A stretch of 41,395 nucleotides of DNA from NCBI GenBank assembly GCA_016235585.1, contig JACRJY010000059.1, positions 1 to 41,395 on the forward strand, given 5' to 3'. A program made the translations under genes and the position numbers. Source of the stretch: Verrucomicrobiota bacterium. GTDB taxonomy: Bacteria > Verrucomicrobiota > Verrucomicrobiia > Limisphaerales > JACRJY01. Shown here piece by piece: positions 1 to 7,795 of the stretch; within the stretch, counting starts at the first letter, position 1; every line of letters begins with the position of its first letter. The notes under the pieces are model-generated. The model had not been told where the DNA came from. It was given only the letters and a program-made list of their open reading frames with translations, and did not search any database.

Positions 1-377
1 ATGGCACCCGTGACGCGGAGCCTCTTCGTCAACGCGCGGGTATCGATGCCTTGAATGCCGGGAATGCCGTTCTCGACGAGGTAATCGGCGAGGGCAAGGT
101 CGGCGCGCCAGTTGCTGACGACGGGGGAGAGTTCGCGCACGACGAAGCCGGCCGCATGCGGCTTCCAGGATTCCATGTCGACGCGGTTGATCCCGTAGTT
201 GCCGATGTGCGGGTAGGTCATCGTCACGATCTGCCCCTTGTACGAGGGATCGGTGAGGATTTCCTGGTAGCCGGTCATCGAGGTGTTGAAGCACACTTCG
301 CCGCAGGCCGACGCCCGCGCGCCGAAACCCGCGCCGTGGAACACCGTGCCGTCTTCAAGGGCTAGAACTGCGTTCAT
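1..377 (-). CDS. carA: Carbamoyl-phosphate synthase small subunit, N-terminal part (cut by the window edge)
   Basis: The minus strand from the ATG at 377-375 translates without interruption to the window edge, giving about 125 residues that begin [19 protein letters not shown]. The family-typical stretches [34 protein letters not shown] and [15 protein letters not shown] are all present, which is diagnostic for the CarA N-terminal domain. CarA is the glutamine amidotransferase subunit that supplies ammonia to CarB for carbamoyl phosphate, the precursor of pyrimidines and arginine. The catalytic class-I amidotransferase domain lies beyond base 1. The gene sits downstream of a thioredoxin-like gene on the same strand, but a strong terminator separates them, so carA probably has its own promoter in 378-440. 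No Shine-Dalgarno core precedes the start. Confidence 0.96.
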   Translation of the reverse strand, partial: MNAVLALEDGTVFHGAGFGARASACGEVCFNTSMTGYQEILTDPSYKGQIVTMTYPHIGNYGINRVDMESWKPHAAGFVVRELSPVVSNWRADLALADYLVENGIPGIQGIDTRALTKRLRVTGA

Positions 378-437
378 GAATTTGTCAGCGGACGCGCGCG
401 ATGCTAGGGGCGGCGGCGGAAGGGTCAAGTTTTTCCC

Positions 438-472
438 AAGAAAAATGGCGCGGCAATGTTGCCGCGCCATTT
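438..472 (-). terminator. Rho-independent terminator after the thioredoxin-like gene
   Basis: A perfect 14-bp inverted repeat (443-456 with 459-472, core TGGCGCGGCAA) is followed on the minus strand by TTTTTCTT. The plus-strand side has no T run, so it serves minus-strand transcripts. It lies 40 nt past the stop codon of the thioredoxin-like gene and isolates carA from it. Confidence 0.85.
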
Positions 473-511
473 CAAAAATCACTTTCTCTTCCTGGAAACC
501 GGCTCACTGGC

Positions 512-946
512 TCACTTCTTCTTCAGTTTCTCCAGCAGCGCGATGAAGGGCTTCGGCCCGCCCTCGTCGTAACCGAGCCGGCCCACTTCCTTGCCCGCGC
601 TGTCGAGCACAACGACGGTGGGATAGCCGTCAATCTTGTATTTGTCGCTCAACGCCTCGTTGGCCTTCTTCTGCGCGTCGGACTGCTTTTTGCGCTGGGG
701 GAAGTCCACCTCCACGAGCACGAGGTTCTTGTCCGCGTAGTCGGCGAACTCCTTCGTGTCGAAAATCTCCTTCTTCAGCGTGATGCACCACGAGCACCAG
801 TCCGAGCCGGTGAAATCCATGAGCACGAGTTTCTTCTCCGCCTTGGCCTGCGCCTGCGCCTTGGGCAAATCCGTGAGCCACTGCGCTTCCGCCGCGACGG
901 CGAGCGCGGCAAATCCCACCAACAGGATGAACATTATTTTTTTCAT
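512..946 (-). CDS. Secreted thioredoxin-like protein (CxxC)
   Basis: This 144-residue protein starts MKKIMFILLVGFAALAVAA, a Sec signal peptide with cleavage predicted near residue 21, so it should act in the periplasm. The active site is W-C51-S-W-C54 in DFTGSDWCSWC, and the cis-proline loop is GYP at about residue 109, as in thioredoxin-fold proteins of the DUF255/thioredoxin_7 type. The likely role is disulfide reduction or isomerisation; the substrate is unknown. I chose the ATG at 946 because it places the signal peptide at the N-terminus. An in-frame ATG at 991, just before the end of the radical SAM gene, would add 15 residues and has a GAGAGGA stretch directly upstream. The two genes are probably co-transcribed, and transcription ends at the hairpin at 438-472. 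Confidence 0.88.
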   Translation of the reverse strand: MKKIMFILLVGFAALAVAAEAQWLTDLPKAQAQAKAEKKLVLMDFTGSDWCSWCITLKKEIFDTKEFADYADKNLVLVEVDFPQRKKQSDAQKKANEALSDKYKIDGYPTVVVLDSAGKEVGRLGYDEGGPKPFIALLEKLKKK

Positions 947-996
947 GCGAGTTGGACGCGCGAAGCCGGAATTTATTCCCGCGTCCTTCATTCCTC

Positions 997-2049
997 TCAA
1001 AACAATGACATCTGCCGCCCCGCCGGACGCCGGAATGCATCAACTGAAAGCTGCACCGGCTCGCCGCCGATGCCCGCCCGGCGGCACGCCACCGCGAACA
1101 TCTGATGAATCTGCTCCGCGAAAATTCCCTCGCCGCTCATGCGCAAACCAAAGCGCGGGTCGTTCAGTTTTCCACCGCGCAAATCGCGCAGTCGGTTTAG
1201 CACCTTCTCCTTCCGTGCCGGGAAATGCGTCTCCAGCCAGCGCTCGAACAACGGCGCAACCGCGTGCGGCAGCCGCAGCACGGTGTGCCCGGCGAATTTC
1301 GCGCCGGCCTTCGCCGCCGCCGTGAGCAGCGCGGGAATCTCCGGCTCGTTCAACGCCGGAATCACCGGCGCGACCAGCACACCCACGGGCACGCCCGCCT
1401 GCGCGAGCGTCGCGATGGCGTCGAGCCGCGCGGCGGGCGGCGCGGTGCGCGGCTCCATGATTTTTCGCAGCTCGGTGTCCAGCGTCGTGAGCGAAATGAA
1501 AACCACGGCGCACTGGTGCCGGGCCAGTTCCGCGAGCAAGTCCGCGTCGCGCGTGACGAGATGGTTCTTGGTGACGATGCCGACGGGGTTGCGGAATTCG
1601 GCGAGCACTTCGAGGCAGCCGCGCGTGAGCTTCAAGCGCCGTTCCACCGGCTGATAGCAATCCGTCACGCCGCTCATCGCGATGACCTGCGGCTCCCAGC
1701 GCGTGGAAGAAAGCTCGCGGCGGAGCAGCGCGGGTGCGTCGAGCTTCACCATGATTTTCGTCTCGAAATCCAGGCCGGACGAGAAGCCGAGATACTCGTG
1801 CGTGGGCCGGGCGTAGCAGTAAATGCAGCCATGCTCACAGCCGCGATAGGGATTCACGCTCGCGCGAAAACCGATGTCCGGGCTGTCGTTGTAGGCGATG
1901 ATGCTCTCGCTGCTGTCCTTGTAAAACTGCGTGCGCGGCGGCGGTTCGTCGGGGTCGTGCCATTCCTCGTCGCGCTCCAGGGCGAGTGGCTCGAAGCGGT
2001 TGGGCGGATTGTCCGCCGCGCCGCGCGTGGGAATGGCGCTGGGTTGCAT
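997..2049 (-). CDS. PA0069-family (spore-photolyase-like) radical SAM protein
   Basis: This 350-residue protein has a radical SAM cluster site C71-x3-C75-x2-C78 within NPYRGCEHGCIYCYARP. It continues with HEYLGFSSGLDFETK and VGIVTKNHLVTRD, a layout typical of the PA0069 / SPL-like group. Such proteins bind a 4Fe-4S cluster and cleave S-adenosylmethionine; the substrate of this group is not established. The frame is open up to 2157, but residues upstream of the ATG at 2049 are encoded by a 25-bp inverted-repeat arm, and the conserved sequence (MQPSAIPTRGAADNPPNRFEP) begins at this ATG. The stop at 997 lies 50 bases from the thioredoxin-like start, so the two are probably an operon. Confidence 0.9.
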   Translation of the reverse strand: MQPSAIPTRGAADNPPNRFEPLALERDEEWHDPDEPPPRTQFYKDSSESIIAYNDSPDIGFRASVNPYRGCEHGCIYCYARPTHEYLGFSSGLDFETKIMVKLDAPALLRRELSSTRWEPQVIAMSGVTDCYQPVERRLKLTRGCLEVLAEFRNPVGIVTKNHLVTRDADLLAELARHQCAVVFISLTTLDTELRKIMEPRTAPPAARLDAIATLAQAGVPVGVLVAPVIPALNEPEIPALLTAAAKAGAKFAGHTVLRLPHAVAPLFERWLETHFPARKEKVLNRLRDLRGGKLNDPRFGLRMSGEGIFAEQIHQMFAVACRRAGIGGEPVQLSVDAFRRPAGRQMSLF

Positions 2050-2099
2050 CGGCGGCCAACATTCATCCGCCCGCCAGTTTTCGCAATTCGTTTCCTGAA

Positions 2100-2211
2100 T
2101 TTTAGCCACAGATGAAACACAGATTGAACACAGATTTTCTGCAAACTCGTGGAGCAAGTCTTCGTAGTTTTTCCCATCCGTGTTTCATCTGTGTTTCATC
2201 TGTGGCTAAAA
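2100..2211. repeat. Long inverted repeat built of ACAGATGAAAC-type units
   Basis: Two perfectly complementary 25-base arms lie at 2100-2124 and 2187-2211, 62 bases apart. Each arm is itself made of near-direct repeats (CACAGATGAAACACAGAT), and a further GAACACAGAT follows the left arm. No transposase or open frame lies between the arms. The element sits between divergent genes and occupies the upstream region of the radical SAM gene. I recall similar CACAGATGAA/CACGGAG-type intergenic repeats in other environmental bacterial genomes, but did not check this. Confidence 0.85.
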
Positions 2212-2307
2212 AATCCGGCTGGCGTTCCAGCGTTGCGTTCGCGTGGCAGAGCGGGTTTAATGCTCAAAACCTCGGCCCCGCGCCGCGGCTAAACTAAAAG
2301 CAACTTT

Positions 2308-2718
2308 ATGGATGTCCAAATCGCCGTCTTGTGCGACGCCGCCGCCGACTACAACGGCAAGCTCTGCGTCATGGGTTCGTTCGACACGATCATGGCGCGG
2401 CAGTTCCCCGTCGTGCATCCGTTCTGCTCGCTCGCGCTGCGGATTATTTTCCGCGACACCGACGAGGGGCCGCACCAGATGCGCGTCACTCTCATCAACG
2501 AGGACGGCAAAAGCCTCCTGCCGAAAATCGAGCCGAAGCTCGACATCCGCCTGCCCGACGAAATGTTCTTCGCCACCAGCAACCTCGTCTTCAACCTGCA
2601 GGGGCTGCGCTTCGAGAAGCCCGGCCAATACTCCATCGACGTCACGCTCGGCGAGAAGATGATCGCGCGCGTCCCGCTGCAGGTGCTGGAAATCAAGGCC
2701 GGCCCGGCCCCGGCGTAA
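2308..2718 (+). CDS. Conserved hypothetical protein, DUF6941-like
   Basis: This 136-residue protein begins MDVQIAVLCDAAADYNGKL and continues VMGSFDTIMARQFPVVHP. I recognise this pattern from a small family of uncharacterised proteins (DUF6941) common in Verrucomicrobia and Planctomycetes. It has no signal peptide and no membrane segment. The sequence is rich in predicted beta strands (LALRIIF, MRVTLIN, YSIDVTLG, RVPLQVLEI), suggesting a compact beta-sandwich in the cytoplasm. No catalytic residues are apparent and the function is unknown. It is followed by the palindromic element at 2758-2906, which may end its transcript. The start ATG follows an A-rich stretch with no Shine-Dalgarno core. 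Confidence 0.8.
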   Translation: MDVQIAVLCDAAADYNGKLCVMGSFDTIMARQFPVVHPFCSLALRIIFRDTDEGPHQMRVTLINEDGKSLLPKIEPKLDIRLPDEMFFATSNLVFNLQGLRFEKPGQYSIDVTLGEKMIARVPLQVLEIKAGPAPA

Positions 2719-2757
2719 GGCGTGTTTTCAAAATGCCGCTCCTGGCTCGCCACCGCC

Positions 2758-2906
2758 TCTCATTAGCACCGGGCTTTAGCCCGGTGGTTTGGCGTCCGAC
2801 GAAACTCCTAGCCGTTTCAACGGCTTTTGCGCCGCAACAAGAAGCCGCTGAAGCGGCTGAAACCACGCTCGCCCATTCACCGGGCTAAAGCCCGGTGCTA
2901 ATGAGA
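2758..2906. repeat. 149-bp nested palindromic element (REP/BIME-like)
   Basis: Perfect 29-base inverted arms lie at 2758-2786 and 2878-2906. Each arm contains its own palindrome, ACCGGGCTTTAGCCCGGT on the left and its complement on the right. Inside are two more palindromes, AGCCGTTTCAACGGCT and AGCCGCTGAAGCGGCT. The element holds no open frame of interest and could fold as one large cruciform or as four hairpins. It lies between two plus-strand genes. The architecture resembles bacterial interspersed mosaic or REP elements, which RAYT-type transposases elsewhere in a genome may mobilise; no such gene is in this window. Confidence 0.85.
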
Positions 2907-2962
2907 GAAAAAACTGCGATGCCGGATTTTGAAACACACCTTTGCCCTTTCGCTTGCGCCGC

Positions 2963-4213
2963 ATGAGACCTTCCAAATTCACGCTGGCGTTGCTGGTGAT
3001 GAACGTCGGCCTCGTCGCGGCGGTGGCCTACCTGCTGCAATTTTACCTCCGCACCCCCGCGCCGGTCGCGCCGGAAATCATTCCGCCCTCGCGCGAACAG
3101 TCCCGCGCCTTCGAGCCGCGCATCACCACGCAAATCCTCACCGTCGAAAAGACCAACGACTTCCGCTGGGTGCAGCTTGAGTCCGAGGACTACCGCGCCT
3201 ACATCCAGCGCCTGCGCGCCATCGGCTGCCCGGAGCAGACCATCCGCGACATCCTCATCGCGGACATTGACAAGCTCATGGCCCCGCGCCTGCGCGCCGC
3301 CGGCCCGCCGCGCAAGGAGCCGCTCACCTACTGGCAGCCGGAGGAGCAGGAGCTGCTGAACAACTTCGACGCCCGCGCCTCGCTCCGCGCGCAGCGCGAC
3401 GTGGACTTCGAGAAGCGCGAGATCATCCGCGAACTCATGGGTGTGGACCTCGTCGGCGAACGGATGAAGGTGCTCGGCCAGGAAGACTACTACGGACGCC
3501 GCCTCGCGTTTCTCCCCGAGGAGAAGCGCGGCCAGGCGCGGCTGCTGTTGGAGAAATTCACCGATGAAGAGCAGGCCATCCGCAGCAAGGTCTGGGAGGA
3601 AGGCGAGCCGCTCACCGCCGCCGACACCGCGAAGCTGCGCCAGCTCCGCGAACAGCAGCAGGCCGAACTCACGCGCCTCCTTTCCCCGGAGGAACTCCGC
3701 CAATACGAACTCTGGCTCTCGCCCTCCGCCAACGCCGTGCGCGACGCCGTCTATGGCATGAACGCCAGCGAGGACGAGTTCCAGAAAATCTACCGCCTGC
3801 AAAAAAAGTTCGACGACGCGTGGCCGGACTCAACTCCGCCGGAGGACGCCGACGCCCGCGCCAAATGGGAGCAGGAGCGCATGCAGATGGAACAGCAGAT
3901 TCGCGCGCAGCTCGGCGAGCAGCGCTACGCGGAGTTCGAGCGCGGGCAGGACGCGGACTTCCGCGAGCTGAACGCCACCGCCACGCGCTACCAGTTGCCC
4001 GCCGACGTGCCGGCGACCATCTATGAGATCAAGCTCGCCGTGCTGGATCAGCGCGCGAAAGTTCTCGCCGACCCCGCGCTCACCGACGAGCAGCGCACCG
4101 CCACGCTCAAAGTCATCGCCGACGAAACCGCCCGGACGGTGCAGAAGGCGCTCGGCGAAAAGGCCTACAAATACTTCCTCCGCCGCGGCATGGGTTCTTG
4201 GATTTCCAACTGA
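2963..4213 (+). CDS. Membrane-anchored, helix-rich protein of unknown function
   Basis: This 416-residue protein has one N-terminal membrane segment (residues about 7-29, LALLVMNVGLVAAVAYLLQF) followed by a long hydrophilic part. That part is very rich in Glu, Arg, Gln and Ala and probably forms helices or coiled coils. Residues 84-105 read LRAIGCPEQTIRDILIADIDKL, a motif I have seen in other uncharacterised Verrucomicrobia proteins. No catalytic motif is visible. The ATG at 2963 is preferred over an upstream TTG in the same frame because it places the membrane segment near the N-terminus. The protein is probably anchored in the inner membrane with a periplasmic helical domain. It may be co-transcribed with the DUF6941-like gene 244 bases upstream, across the palindromic element. 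Confidence 0.75.
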   Translation: MRPSKFTLALLVMNVGLVAAVAYLLQFYLRTPAPVAPEIIPPSREQSRAFEPRITTQILTVEKTNDFRWVQLESEDYRAYIQRLRAIGCPEQTIRDILIADIDKLMAPRLRAAGPPRKEPLTYWQPEEQELLNNFDARASLRAQRDVDFEKREIIRELMGVDLVGERMKVLGQEDYYGRRLAFLPEEKRGQARLLLEKFTDEEQAIRSKVWEEGEPLTAADTAKLRQLREQQQAELTRLLSPEELRQYELWLSPSANAVRDAVYGMNASEDEFQKIYRLQKKFDDAWPDSTPPEDADARAKWEQERMQMEQQIRAQLGEQRYAEFERGQDADFRELNATATRYQLPADVPATIYEIKLAVLDQRAKVLADPALTDEQRTATLKVIADETARTVQKALGEKAYKYFLRRGMGSWISN

Positions 4214-4296
4214 AATGCCGAGCGCCAGCGGCGCGGTATCTTTGCAGAACGTCCCGCAACAAAACGATTCAAGCCGGAACGATGCAGTTGAAACGG

Positions 4297-4323
4297 AGGG
4301 CGCGACCATTCCGGTCGCCCCCT
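4297..4323. terminator. Hairpin between convergent genes, possible weak terminator
   Basis: An 11-bp stem with one mismatch (AGGGCGCGACC with GGTCGCCCCCT, 5-nt loop ATTCC) lies about 85 bases past the stop at 4213. It has no T run on either side. The rest of 4214-4537 contains no convincing gene, only this hairpin and the palindrome pair at 4472-4508. Confidence 0.3.
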
Positions 4324-4471
4324 GTTGGCGTCCCGCCGACAGTGGTGGCGACTTCGGCCCGCACGAGTTCACGATCACGCTGGCGCAGCCGGTGCACGAC
4401 CACGCGCGCGGTGCCGGGCGAGAGGCAGAGTTCGACGGCTCGTGGGATAATCGCGCGTGTCGCAATTCGAC

Positions 4472-4508
4472 GGCGACGAGTCGCCTGCCGAAAGCGGCGA
4501 CAAGTCGC
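4472..4508. repeat. Pair of GGCGAC/GTCGCC palindromes
   Basis: Two short palindromes lie side by side: GGCGAC-GA-GTCGCC at 4472-4485 and GCGAC-AA-GTCGC at 4497-4508. They lie just beyond the 3' end of the MarR gene in an otherwise featureless 324-base gap between convergent genes. They may act as a bidirectional transcription stop or may be a small interspersed repeat. Confidence 0.5.
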
Positions 4509-4537
4509 GGCACTCCAAATTGACGGCGGGCCGCCGC

Positions 4538-5038
4538 CTACTTCTGCCGCCCCGGCGAGTTTTCCGCCGCGTCGCGGCAGGCGTCGGCGACGGTGCCGAG
4601 CTGGGTGAGAAATTCTTCGCGCCGGGCCTCGGGCAGGACGGCGAGGATTTCACTTTGAAGGGTGATGGCGATTTCGCGCAGCTCTTCAAACTTCCGCTGG
4701 CCCGTCGGCTTGAGGCGGATGCGGTAGGCGCGACGGTCGCTTTCGTGCGGCTTGCGCTCGATCCAGCCGGCCTCATCCATGCGCTGGAGCAGCGAGGCGA
4801 TGGTGTTCGGGTCGCTGCTCATGGCCTTGGTCAGTTCGCCCTGGCTCATGCCCTTGGGGTCGCCTTCGAGCAGCGAGCGCAGGGCGGTGAACTGGTCGGG
4901 CGTCGCGCCCGTGTGCCGGATGCGGCGGCGGAAGGCCTGGTTCAATCCATACCAGGCGCGGCGGAGCAGGGGCGGCAGGCGGCGGCGCTCCGGGGAGTCC
5001 ACGGGCAGCGGGCGGGATGAATAGCGGGCGGCGGGCAT
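4538..5038 (-). CDS. MarR-family transcriptional regulator
   Basis: This 166-residue protein has a winged helix-turn-helix of MarR type. The recognition region is at residues 64-89 (MSQGELTKAMSSDPNTIASL), followed by the linker RMDEAGWIERKPHESDRR, and the wing DRRAYRIRLKPTGQ is at 101-114. The DRR-x(n)-LTPxG-like wing is diagnostic of the family. MarR proteins are dimers, usually repressors released by small aromatic or lipophilic ligands. The gene diverges from the PQQ-propeller gene at 5187, and the 148-base gap contains an operator-like palindrome (5053-5074), so autoregulation and control of the divergent genes are plausible. The N-terminal 20 residues are basic and proline-rich. The ligand cannot be read from the sequence. 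Confidence 0.92.
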   Translation of the reverse strand: MPAARYSSRPLPVDSPERRRLPPLLRRAWYGLNQAFRRRIRHTGATPDQFTALRSLLEGDPKGMSQGELTKAMSSDPNTIASLLQRMDEAGWIERKPHESDRRAYRIRLKPTGQRKFEELREIAITLQSEILAVLPEARREEFLTQLGTVADACRDAAENSPGRQK

Positions 5039-5052
5039 GAGTCAGTCAGAAC

Positions 5053-5074
5053 AATGATACGTGTAAGTATTATT
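5053..5074. promoter_or_regulatory. Putative MarR operator overlapping the regulator's promoter
   Basis: A 22-base palindrome, AATGATAC-GTGTAA-GTATTATT, has one mismatch in 8-base arms and lies 15 bases upstream of the MarR start codon. A -10-like TAATAC on the minus strand (5072-5067) falls inside its right arm, so a bound dimer would block that promoter. The size and symmetry fit MarR-family operators. Assigning it to this regulator is inference from position. Confidence 0.5.
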
Positions 5075-5186
5075 TTGGTTGCAAACGGTTTTAACGTGTA
5101 GAACACTCGCGGCGTCCTGTGAAGAAAATTAGTTTGACCGGGCACTGGTTTTTCGGCGCAGTCGCAACTTAATCTGGCATTTGAAA

Positions 5187-7526
5187 ATGAAACTCAAGTC
5201 ATCGCTCCTCTCCGGCGTGCTCGCGGTCGTGGTCGCCGGTTATTTCGCCTCGGTCACGGACGCCGCGCCCGCCAAGGGCTGGCTTGCCTGGCGCGGCCCG
5301 AACCAGAACGGCAGTTCCAGCGAGAAGGGTCTGCCCGACCAGCTCGACGTGAAGGCGGCGCTGTGGACGGCGGAGTTCTCCGGGCAGTCCACGCCCGTCA
5401 TCGCCAACGGCAAGCTCTACATCATGGGCTACGTGGACAACGGCCCCGACTTGCAGGAGGGCGTGGCCTGCTACGACGCCGAGTCGGGCAAGCTGCTGTG
5501 GAAGCATCTGTTCAACGATTTCATTTCCGACACGATTTACCTGCGCTACGCCACGAGCAGCCCGGCGGTGGATCCGGAGACGGGCAATGTTTACATCCAG
5601 GGCACGCAGGGCATCCTCGCGTGCTTCACGGCGGACGGCAAACTGCTCTGGAGCCATTCGCTGATGGAGAAGCTGGGGCGGCTCACGTTCCCCAATTCCC
5701 GCACGGCGTCGCCGGCGATTGACGGCGACTACTGCATCATTCGCGGTATCACCGGCAACTGGGGCGCGCAGGGCGTGGCGGGCGACCGTTTCTACGCGCT
5801 CGACAAGAAGACGGGTGAACTCGTCTGGGCCACGACGCCCGGCGACCGGCCCAAGGACAATTCCTTTTCGCATCCGTATTTCTTTTTCTACCAGGGCAAA
5901 CGCGTGTTCGTTTCCGCGACGGGCGACGGTGCGGTGATTTGCGTCAACGCCCGCACCGGCGAAACGCTGTGGCGCGTGCCGATTTTCAAGGCCGGCATCA
6001 ACTCCACCACGGTCGTTCACAACAACGACAAGGTCGTGACCATATTCGGCACGCCCTACGAGCCAGGCCAGACGGTGTGCATGAAAATCCCTGCGCAGGC
6101 ACCGGTGGTCGCGCCGGGCGTTTTCCCGAACCTCGACCGCGCGCAGGTCGAGCTGTGGCACACGGCGGAAATCTCCTCCTCGACCAGCTCGCCGATTCTC
6201 GCGGGCGACCGCCTCTACACCGTGAAGGAAAAAGGCGACCTCGTCGCCGTGGACGTGAACACGGGGAAAATTCTCTGGAAGGTCACGCTCGGCATCGAGC
6301 AGCGCAACGCCTGCCCGCTCTACGCCGACGGAAAAATCTACGTGCCGATTCTCGACGACCCGGATGTCAAGGGCGGCGGCGGTGATGGTGCGGGCGACAC
6401 GGGCACCAAGGGCGCGCTCTACGTCATCAAGCCGAGCGACACGGAGGGGAAAATCTTGAGCAAAATTTCACTGGATGGCCGCTGCCTCGGCACGCCCGTC
6501 GCCTACAACGGGAAAATTTACCTTCAGACCACGCGGAAAATTTATTGCTTCGGCAAGAAGGGCGACAATGCGGGCTTGCCGAAGAACGAAGTTGTGGAAG
6601 CGTGGCCCAAGCCCGGCCCCGCTGCGTCGCTGCAAATTATTCCGAACGAAGCGCTGCTGCATCCCGGCGACAAGGTGAACTTCCGCATCCGCTCGCTCGA
6701 CGCGAACGGCTTCGTCGTGCAGGAGGGCATTGACCCGAAATCGGTGAAGTGGGCGAGCTACATCCCGCCGACGGCACTGGTGAAGGCGACGATGAACGGC
6801 GCGTTCAACGCCGACGGCCAGCTCGAAGCGCCGAAGGACGCGAAGATGTCCGCCGGCGCGTTCGAGGGCACGCTTGGCAATCTCAAGGGCTACATTCGCG
6901 GGCGCGTGCTGCCGGGGCTGCCGTTCACGCAGGACTTCGAGGCGTTCATGTTGAGTGACACGACGACGAACACGGTCGAGCCGCCGACGAAGTTCGCGTA
7001 TCCGCCGTTGCCGTGGATTGGCGCGCGGTTTCGCTTCGAGGTGCGCGACGCGGACGGCAGCAAGGCGCTGACCAAGACGATTGACAACAAGTTCTTCCAG
7101 CGCGGCACGGTCTTCATCGGCGACGCGGACATGAGAAATTACACCGTGCAGTCCGACGTGATGAGCGCGGGCAAGCCGCGCAAGATGTCCGAGGTCGGCC
7201 AGGTCAACCAGCGCTACCTCATCATTCTCAAGGGCAACGCGCAGGAAATCGAAGTGAACTCCAACCAGGAGCGCCTCAAGGTCGCCGTGCCGTTCAAGTG
7301 GAAGGCCAATGAGTGGATGACGCTCAAGTCGCGCGTGGACATCGCGGCGGACGGTTCGGGCATCGTGCGCGCCAAGGCGTGGAAACGCGGCGAGCCGGAG
7401 CCGGCGGCGTGGAACATCGAGGTGCCGCACAAGACGGCGCACAAGCAGGGTTCGCCGGGGCTGTTCGGCTTCGCGCCGCAGGATTTGCCGGTGTTTATTG
7501 ACAATGTGAAAGTGACGGCGAATTGA
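5187..7526 (+). CDS. Secreted PQQ-binding-like beta-propeller protein with C-terminal jelly-roll domain
   Basis: This 779-residue protein has a Sec signal peptide (MKLKSSLLSGVLAVVVAGYF, cleavage near the AAPA at about residue 28). A propeller of PQQ-like repeats then runs to about residue 460. The repeat hallmarks are ADGKLLWSHS, DKKTGELVWAT, ARTGETLWRVP and VNTGKILWKVT. The mature protein opens with WLAWRGPNQNGSS, the WxxWRGP start common to such proteins in PVC bacteria. Residues about 480-560 look Ig-like (IIPNEALLHPGDKVNFRIR), and about 575-779 look like a concanavalin/jelly-roll domain (PFTQDFEAF to FIDNVKV). These propellers usually scaffold rather than bind PQQ, and no dehydrogenase active site is apparent. 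The ATG at 5187 is chosen over an in-frame TTG two codons earlier. It heads an apparent operon, with the next gene 20 nt downstream. Confidence 0.88.
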   Translation: MKLKSSLLSGVLAVVVAGYFASVTDAAPAKGWLAWRGPNQNGSSSEKGLPDQLDVKAALWTAEFSGQSTPVIANGKLYIMGYVDNGPDLQEGVACYDAESGKLLWKHLFNDFISDTIYLRYATSSPAVDPETGNVYIQGTQGILACFTADGKLLWSHSLMEKLGRLTFPNSRTASPAIDGDYCIIRGITGNWGAQGVAGDRFYALDKKTGELVWATTPGDRPKDNSFSHPYFFFYQGKRVFVSATGDGAVICVNARTGETLWRVPIFKAGINSTTVVHNNDKVVTIFGTPYEPGQTVCMKIPAQAPVVAPGVFPNLDRAQVELWHTAEISSSTSSPILAGDRLYTVKEKGDLVAVDVNTGKILWKVTLGIEQRNACPLYADGKIYVPILDDPDVKGGGGDGAGDTGTKGALYVIKPSDTEGKILSKISLDGRCLGTPVAYNGKIYLQTTRKIYCFGKKGDNAGLPKNEVVEAWPKPGPAASLQIIPNEALLHPGDKVNFRIRSLDANGFVVQEGIDPKSVKWASYIPPTALVKATMNGAFNADGQLEAPKDAKMSAGAFEGTLGNLKGYIRGRVLPGLPFTQDFEAFMLSDTTTNTVEPPTKFAYPPLPWIGARFRFEVRDADGSKALTKTIDNKFFQRGTVFIGDADMRNYTVQSDVMSAGKPRKMSEVGQVNQRYLIILKGNAQEIEVNSNQERLKVAVPFKWKANEWMTLKSRVDIAADGSGIVRAKAWKRGEPEPAAWNIEVPHKTAHKQGSPGLFGFAPQDLPVFIDNVKVTAN

Positions 7527-7546
7527 TTCCGGCACATTGAGACCCC

Positions 7547-7795
7547 ATGCCGACGGTTTTGATGATCAATGGCTGGCGGTTCCATTTTTATGCCAATGAA
7601 GGCAACGAACCGATGCACATACACGCCGTGAAGGCCGAGAAGGAATGCAAATACTGGATTGATGCCGACGGTTTCAAAATCCGCGAGGCATTTGGCTACA
7701 ACATGAGTCCGCGTGACACGCGCGAAGTGCGGCAATTGATTTTTGAGCATTTTGACCACATCGTCGCCGAGTGGCGGCGAGTGCAAGGCAACTGA
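7547..7795 (+). CDS. DUF4160-domain protein
   Basis: This 82-residue protein contains INGWRFHFYANEGNEPMHIH and KYWIDADGF, the hallmark pattern of DUF4160 (small proteins with an x-F-Y-x-N-E-x-x-x-P-x-H-I-H motif). The conserved His and Glu residues suggest metal or nucleic-acid binding, but no function is established. Its stop codon overlaps the ATG of the DUF2442 gene by one base (TGATG), so the two are translationally coupled. DUF4160 and DUF2442 genes often occur as neighbours, and such pairs have been suspected of being toxin-antitoxin-like; this is inference here. It is inserted between two PQQ-propeller genes on the same strand. Confidence 0.88.
   Translation: MPTVLMINGWRFHFYANEGNEPMHIHAVKAEKECKYWIDADGFKIREAFGYNMSPRDTREVRQLIFEHFDHIVAEWRRVQGN

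Noticed and set aside
401..1105. Plus-strand open frame of 234 codons
   Set aside because: It is antisense to the thioredoxin-like gene, which has a signal peptide and CxxC site, and spans a terminator hairpin.
2758..2906. Terminal inverted repeats of an insertion sequence
   Set aside because: Only about 90 bases lie between the arms, with no transposase frame, so at most it is a non-autonomous element.
4023..4523. Overlapping plus-strand frame reaching into the 4214-4537 gap
   Set aside because: Its first part is out of frame within the membrane-anchored helical protein gene and its second part crosses a hairpin and palindromes; no recognisable protein features.
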